11,572 nucleotides of DNA from positions 407,402 to 418,973 of the forward strand of contig NW_003130359.1 of NCBI RefSeq assembly GCF_000003605.2, read 5' to 3'. The notes under the pieces are model-generated. The model was given only the letters and a program-made list of their open reading frames with translations. It searched no databases and was not told where the DNA came from. The position numbers and the translations under genes were made by a program. Shown here one piece after another: positions 8,380-11,572 of this stretch (its first letter is position 1; the number at the start of each line of letters is the position of its first letter). The DNA comes from Saccoglossus kowalevskii (taxonomy: Eukaryota; Hemichordata; Enteropneusta; Harrimaniidae).

Positions 8380-8808
8380 TTTTGGATTGTACCTCTCGAC
8401 AACTCTCGCTATTCTGTCGGACGTTTCCGGAATTGGCCTCGAACAAAAGTGAACATTTGATACCAGAAAACGCCATTATTTGCAATAAAAATTCAAATTA
8501 AATTTCAAAATAATGTTTAGATATATTCATATTAAAATAATCAACATAACGAAGATACAAAACAAAATATTATGTAATAAATCATGATATATCAATAATT
8601 ATCCTCCGACAAAGGTCGAGATACCCGCCATATTTGATTTTCGAATACTGTAGTCGACGACGTGCAAGTAATAGTTTAGTATCTTGCCGTTTGTATTAGT
8701 TATGTGCATGTTTTGCATTTTATGGTAACCAGCAACTTCCATGGAAAAACGCGACATGTTTACACAAATCTAGTTATATGCCGTTTCTCTGCTTCTTTTA
8801 TCGCTAAA
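8380..8808. promoter_or_regulatory. Probable bidirectional promoter between two divergent genes
   Basis: Only 429 bases separate the AGFG start codon (minus strand, 8379) from the start codon of the plus-strand gene (8809), so both 5' UTRs and both promoters must share this stretch. No clear TATA box at a sensible distance stands out against the AT-rich background. There are CpGs near both ends (about 8385-8445 and 8605-8665). GCCAT-type elements lie across the AGFG start codon (about 8376-8383, GCCATTTT) and near 8627 (GCCATATT). Both resemble the YY1 consensus, which often overlaps start codons in TATA-less promoters. Transcription start sites cannot be placed from sequence alone. Confidence 0.6.
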
Positions 8809-8921
8809 ATGTCTTCATTCTTAGTCATAAGTCAACTGACGTCACTGAGCATATTCATTCATATATTGGGTTTCCCTTCAAGTGCTCGAACTATTTGTTG
8901 TGCAAGTTCAGCCAATGAAGG
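8809..8921 (+). CDS. Unidentified gene exon 1: signal-peptide-like start
   Basis: This exon encodes residues 1-37 plus two bases (GG) and ends GAAGG|GTATGT. The hydrophobic stretch of about 15 residues has no charged residue, and the small residues after it (S-S-A) suit signal peptidase cleavage. Reading through the donor gives a stop five codons after the last complete one, which supports splicing at 8922. A perfect TGACGTCA palindrome lies inside the exon at 8837-8844. Confidence 0.72.
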
Positions 8922-11160
8922 GTATGTGTAGAGTCTATAAATATTAATATGTATTAATTGTTATACACGTACTGTCATGCCTTGTGGATGGAGTGGACCC
9001 TCAATATTAAACAAATTACCGGTCTAGTCTAGTCTGTCCCTCCACTGTGCATAAATCATTTAAATGTAGTAAATTAATATATATATATATATATATATAA
9101 TATTACCGTGAGATCTATACATTGTCTACACCTATATTGAGTGTGCTATCCTTCATAAGTGACATAGCAACTGCAACCTTATTCAAAATGAAGGGTGTTC
9201 TTATTGGATGATGTTCAACTAACTTATTAATGTTAATTAGAACTTGTGATGATGTCGCTTTACAGAATCTTGTTTGGTCAATTTGAATTCTACTATTTTG
9301 ATTTCATTTTGATTTATAAAAATTTATATCTCCAGCTGTACATCAGGTTTCATAAAGGTGTGAATTTGTTTTATGGATAATTATGAATATTTATAAAACA
9401 TTCATCTGAAAGATTGATTTTCATTGGTTGTGGAAACCATCCAGTAACGCCTATTACCTGTGGGTCTTGGTGGTGTTTTGATTGGCTGATACAAATTATT
9501 GCTCTGAGCACAAAAGATAGATTCTGTCAAATTAGTTTAAAACATTTAAAATCACAGTGATTCACTAAAACAATTTTCACTCGCTGAGGTTTGTTGTTGA
9601 TAAAGTTGTTTTCAATTGCGGTTTGAAATTTATAATCAATTATTAGTATTTTATATAAAACAAATTCCTGCCTTCCTGCCATCAATACTCTAACAATATA
9701 AAGATATTATTTATTAATAAAAATGCATGATTTAGATGTGCATTTTATACTCTCCTTCAGACTGTTGTTTGCACTTGTGTTTTGAACATGCTCAAACTTC
9801 ACACACAACTATACGTGTTTGGATATGCCTTCATTTTGTGATCTGATTCAAAATGGCCAAACTGCATTTCAGTGCTAAAAATTCATCAGAATCGGCCATT
9901 TCTTTTATCCTGCAAGCTGATATTGGACAGATTTTAATGAATAATGCGAAATTTATAATGCATGTTAGACAACGGTGTCCACTATTATATTTGTTTCTAA
10001 AAAATATTAATTTGTTAATGCTATCATCACTTGCCATTTTGAAAATATTTTGTATCTTATAGACATGTTAAATTGAAAGAGAGTAATTGGTTGATGACTC
10101 CTCCAGCACAGCAGATGGATTATTTGGTATATAATGGAAATGAAACAACTTTGCTCAGAAATCACTGTAATGAAAAAATGGCTATTTACATGAAGTAAGT
10201 CTATTCAGTTTATAATACACTATATGTAAAAGTGTTTTGGAAATTGGGTGAATAGAAAAAAGACAATATTTTTGATTTGTGAGAAGTGCGCAAGCAATAC
10301 TGTATAATCATTTTAGTCATGTTTTCAGCAATTTTATTGTTCTTTTACATGTTCACATGGATTTAATCCAGTGAATTTTATGTATACCATTTTATTTTTT
10401 TCGGATTGGGTTCAGAATGGCTGACTGGTGGCCATTTTGTTTCAAAGAATGCAGTTCCTGATCCATATATAACCTGAACCAATCAAGTTCAAACTTCACA
10501 CATACATCAGACATCATATCAGACAAACGCACATGCATTTTATCACCATCAAATCCAAAATGGCTGACTGGCGGTCATATCGTTTAAATGAATGCAGTTC
10601 CATGAAGCTATATCTGATACATATGCCTAAACCAATCAACTGTAAACTTCACACATGCATCACACATTAGATCATAGATGGATCTTGTGTTTATTATAAG
10701 AATATTGGCAAGAACTTGTACATTCTGTGATTCTTTGTTTGTGATCGCAATCAAGACTTTAGTGCTAAAAACTCATCAAAATCAAGCATTTCTGTTACTC
10801 TGGACCTAGATCTCAGCTGTGTATATAGATGGATTATATTCAAACTTAGTACATGCATTGGACATTATGGGACCTTGATGCATGCAACTTGTTTATGCAG
10901 ATTCTATTTGTAATGCCCTTGTGGAGTAACAAGTCCTGATAAATCACTTTCGAACCTCATTTATGTACATCATTTTGTGGTCTGCTTCAAGAATAGCGTA
11001 TAGAATAGCCAAATAGCAACCATTTTAGTGACACTTGTTAATCAATTCTGACATTATTTAAATTGATGTTGTGCATTCTTTTCTTCTCAGTCATTATATT
11101 TATTTGACATTCGATGGATTTCAAGAGCAGACTGCAGCACTCACCATACCTTTATTTTTG
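8809..11160 (+). CDS. Unidentified secreted or membrane protein, first three exons (continues off window)
   Basis: Exons 8809-8921, 10063-10194 and 11091-11160 join in phase (2, 2, 0) with donors GTATGT, GTAAGT and GTAAGT and AG acceptors, giving 105 residues. Residues 1-26 (MSSFLVISQLTSLSIFIHILG and on to FPSSA) look like a signal peptide: a hydrophobic core followed by small residues. The mature part would begin near ARTICCASSANEG. It then holds a Trp/Pro/Tyr-containing segment, NGNET (an N-glycosylation sequon, NET), one Cys, and a hydrophobic beta-like end, YIYLTFDGF...ALTIPLFL. The start at 8809 is chosen over an in-frame ATG at 8722 because it has A at -3 and places the hydrophobic segment at the N-terminus. 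I do not recognise the family. The chain looks like the luminal N-terminal part of a larger membrane or secretory-pathway protein. It shares a promoter region with AGFG, which may mean broad, housekeeping-like expression. Confidence 0.75.
8837..8844. promoter_or_regulatory. Perfect CRE/ATF palindrome TGACGTCA
   Basis: The full 8-base cAMP-response-element consensus lies 28 bases inside the coding part of the divergent gene's first exon, close to the shared promoter. CREB/ATF sites near transcription starts are often functional, but a single 8-base match is only suggestive. Confidence 0.4.
9077..9099. repeat. AT dinucleotide microsatellite
   Basis: An uninterrupted run of about 11 AT units lies in the first intron of the divergent gene. 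It is probably polymorphic in length. Confidence 0.95.
9780..9915 (+). repeat. Dispersed repeat copy, family with AATGGC core
   Basis: It shares CTCAAACTTCACACA with the copy near 10489, and CATTTTGTGATCTGATTCAA with a CATTTTGTGGTCTGCTTCAA segment near 10971. It also shares AGTGCTAAAAATTCATCA with AGTGCTAAAAACTCATCA near 10760. Limits are approximate. Confidence 0.65.
10063..10194 (+). CDS. Unidentified gene exon 2
   Basis: This exon is 132 bases, phase 2 to phase 2. It follows TTTTGTATCTTATAG and ends ATGAA|GTAAGT, where reading on would meet TAA at once. It encodes GHVKLKESNWLMTPPAQQMD, then YLVYNGNETTLLRNHCNEKM and IYM. The segment has an N-glycosylation sequon (NET) and a single Cys. It is the most clearly coding block of this gene: fully open, with a non-repetitive composition. 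It is flanked on both sides by degenerate repeats. Confidence 0.8.
10413..10680 (+). repeat. Two tandem monomers of the AATGGC-core repeat
   Basis: Monomer A starts at 10413 and monomer B at 10556. Both contain AATGGCTGACTGG, then AATGCAGTTCC, then AACCAATCAA and AAACTTCACACAT in the same order. The spacing between copies is 143 bases at the start and 153 at the end of the shared part. Divergence is moderate. The array lies in intron 2 of the plus-strand gene. Confidence 0.85.
10736..11035 (+). repeat. Further diverged copies of the same repeat family
   Basis: The AGTGCTAAAAACTCATCA block near 10760 and the CATTTTGTGGTCTGCTTCAA block near 10971 match the copy at 9780-9915. Between them, ATTCAAACTT and ACATGCATTGGACAT recall the CTTCACACATGCATC part of the tandem monomers. 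The array ends about 55 bases before exon 3. Confidence 0.6.
11091..11160 (+). CDS. Unidentified gene exon 3
   Basis: This exon is 70 bases and follows a strong pyrimidine-rich acceptor (TTCTTTTCTTCTCAG). It ends TTTTTG|GTAAGT, phase 0. It encodes NHYIYLTFDGFQEQTAALTI and PLFL, where the first Asn is made across the splice junction with exon 2. The hydrophobic, alternating pattern suggests beta structure or the start of a membrane segment. The next exon must lie to the right of 11572 or was not recognised in 11161-11572. Confidence 0.76.
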
Positions 11161-11572
11161 GTAAGTACTCTGGATTTGAAATCCATTTAGTTTGCCATGG
11201 GCAGCAGGTTTTTTTTTAGAAAAAAACTGCAAGAGGGAGCACTGCAATTCAGCGGCGCCACCAATTGGGAGAGATAAGGTTCTCCCTACCAGGGTGTTTT
11301 TGGTAATTCCATAGACCCTAAAAATCAGGGATAAGCAAGATTTCCATTGTATGATGTTCCTTTGCATATAATACCGTCCCTTCCAGATGAAACAAACATC
11401 TTGTTATCCTTGCGAGACTTTTGACTTTTATTATACTGTGTCAAATCGTGAATCCACATCTACCATTGGTTGACTGTCGGCATACCTTTGATGGTTCACA
11501 CGACATTTCAAAACTGTTTTTTATTTCCCACCTCAGCAATGCTCAACAATATAAATCAGCCTTTTGTTTTAT
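11161..11572 (+). other. Start of intron 3 of the unidentified plus-strand gene
   Basis: This begins with a GTAAGT donor. Apart from the hairpin and the GC-richer block, I see no exon or recognisable element up to the window edge. Confidence 0.6.
11204..11230. repeat. T-tract/A-tract hairpin
   Basis: GCAG plus nine T is followed after a short loop by seven A and CTGC, forming a stem with one bulged G. It opens a GC-richer block (about 11225-11300) that contrasts with the intron around it and may be a fragment of a mobile element. Confidence 0.5.

Larger units (their letters stand above)
8922..10062 (+). other. Intron 1 of the unidentified plus-strand gene
   Basis: This intron is 1,141 bases, GTATGT to TTATAG. 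It holds the AT microsatellite and, from about 9780, one copy of the dispersed AATGGC-core repeat family. No other exon-like segment was seen. Confidence 0.72.
10195..11090 (+). other. Intron 2 of the unidentified plus-strand gene
   Basis: This intron is 896 bases with strong GTAAGT and TTCTTCTCAG ends. More than half of it consists of the repeat copies listed separately. The first 200 bases show nothing recognisable. Confidence 0.75.

Noticed and set aside
8704-8808. N-terminal extension of the plus-strand gene
   Set aside because: The frame is open upstream, but the only in-frame ATG (8722) has T at -3, and using it would bury the signal-like segment. Kept as a minor alternative only.
9831-10062. 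Overlapping open frames on both strands before exon 2
   Set aside because: They fall in a dispersed repeat copy and AT-rich intron, and a strong acceptor at 10061-10062 marks the true coding start.
1-11572. Bacterial operon, CRISPR or phage-like system
   Set aside because: Spliced animal genes, microsatellites and intronic repeats show this is eukaryotic nuclear DNA. No CRISPR-like array, ribosome-site operon or phage gene is present.

Overview
The window is eukaryotic nuclear DNA, most likely from a marine invertebrate. Coding sequence is broken into short exons with GT...AG borders, introns run from about 230 to 3,900 bases, and the base composition is AT-rich by eye. There are microsatellites and many decayed dispersed repeats. 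The repeat style (a GACA/GACGGA-like tract followed by a small hairpin, and a CA microsatellite followed by a TTC-loop hairpin) resembles what is common in mollusc genomes. That taxonomic guess is an inference from style, not a match I could run.

Region 1055-8379, minus strand, holds the 5' part of an AGFG-type gene (Arf-GAP domain and FG repeat-containing protein; Hrb/RIP family in vertebrates, drongo in Drosophila). Six exons join with consistent reading phase at every junction and encode about 308 residues. They give a complete ArfGAP zinc finger (CxxC-x16-CxxC) with the arginine-finger position kept, then a Gln/Pro-rich linker with DLL and DPF motifs, FG dipeptides and one NPF motif. The C-terminal part lies beyond the left edge. 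Intron 1 (3.9 kb) contains several exon-like islands on the same strand, one of them a striking 78-codon open segment at 6920-7153. None can be spliced in frame into AGFG as I model it.

Region 8380-8808 separates the AGFG start codon from a divergent plus-strand gene, so the two probably share a bidirectional promoter. The second gene has three exons here (8809-8921, 10063-10194, 11091-11160) that join in phase to give the first 105 residues of a protein with an N-terminal signal-peptide-like hydrophobic segment. I do not recognise its family. It continues past the right edge.

The rest is intron. Its notable content is a four-copy 33-bp tandem repeat (499-632), CA and AT microsatellites, a hairpin at 211-242, and a dispersed repeat family built round an AATGGC...GCCATT core. 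That family is scattered through the second gene's introns (about 9780-11035) and appears inverted in AGFG intron 3 (about 3461-3487). I found no rRNA, tRNA, CRISPR array or prokaryotic feature, and no evidence for a new defence-like or enzymatic system. The best candidates for novelty are the unidentified secretory-pathway gene and the orphan exon-like segment in AGFG intron 1.
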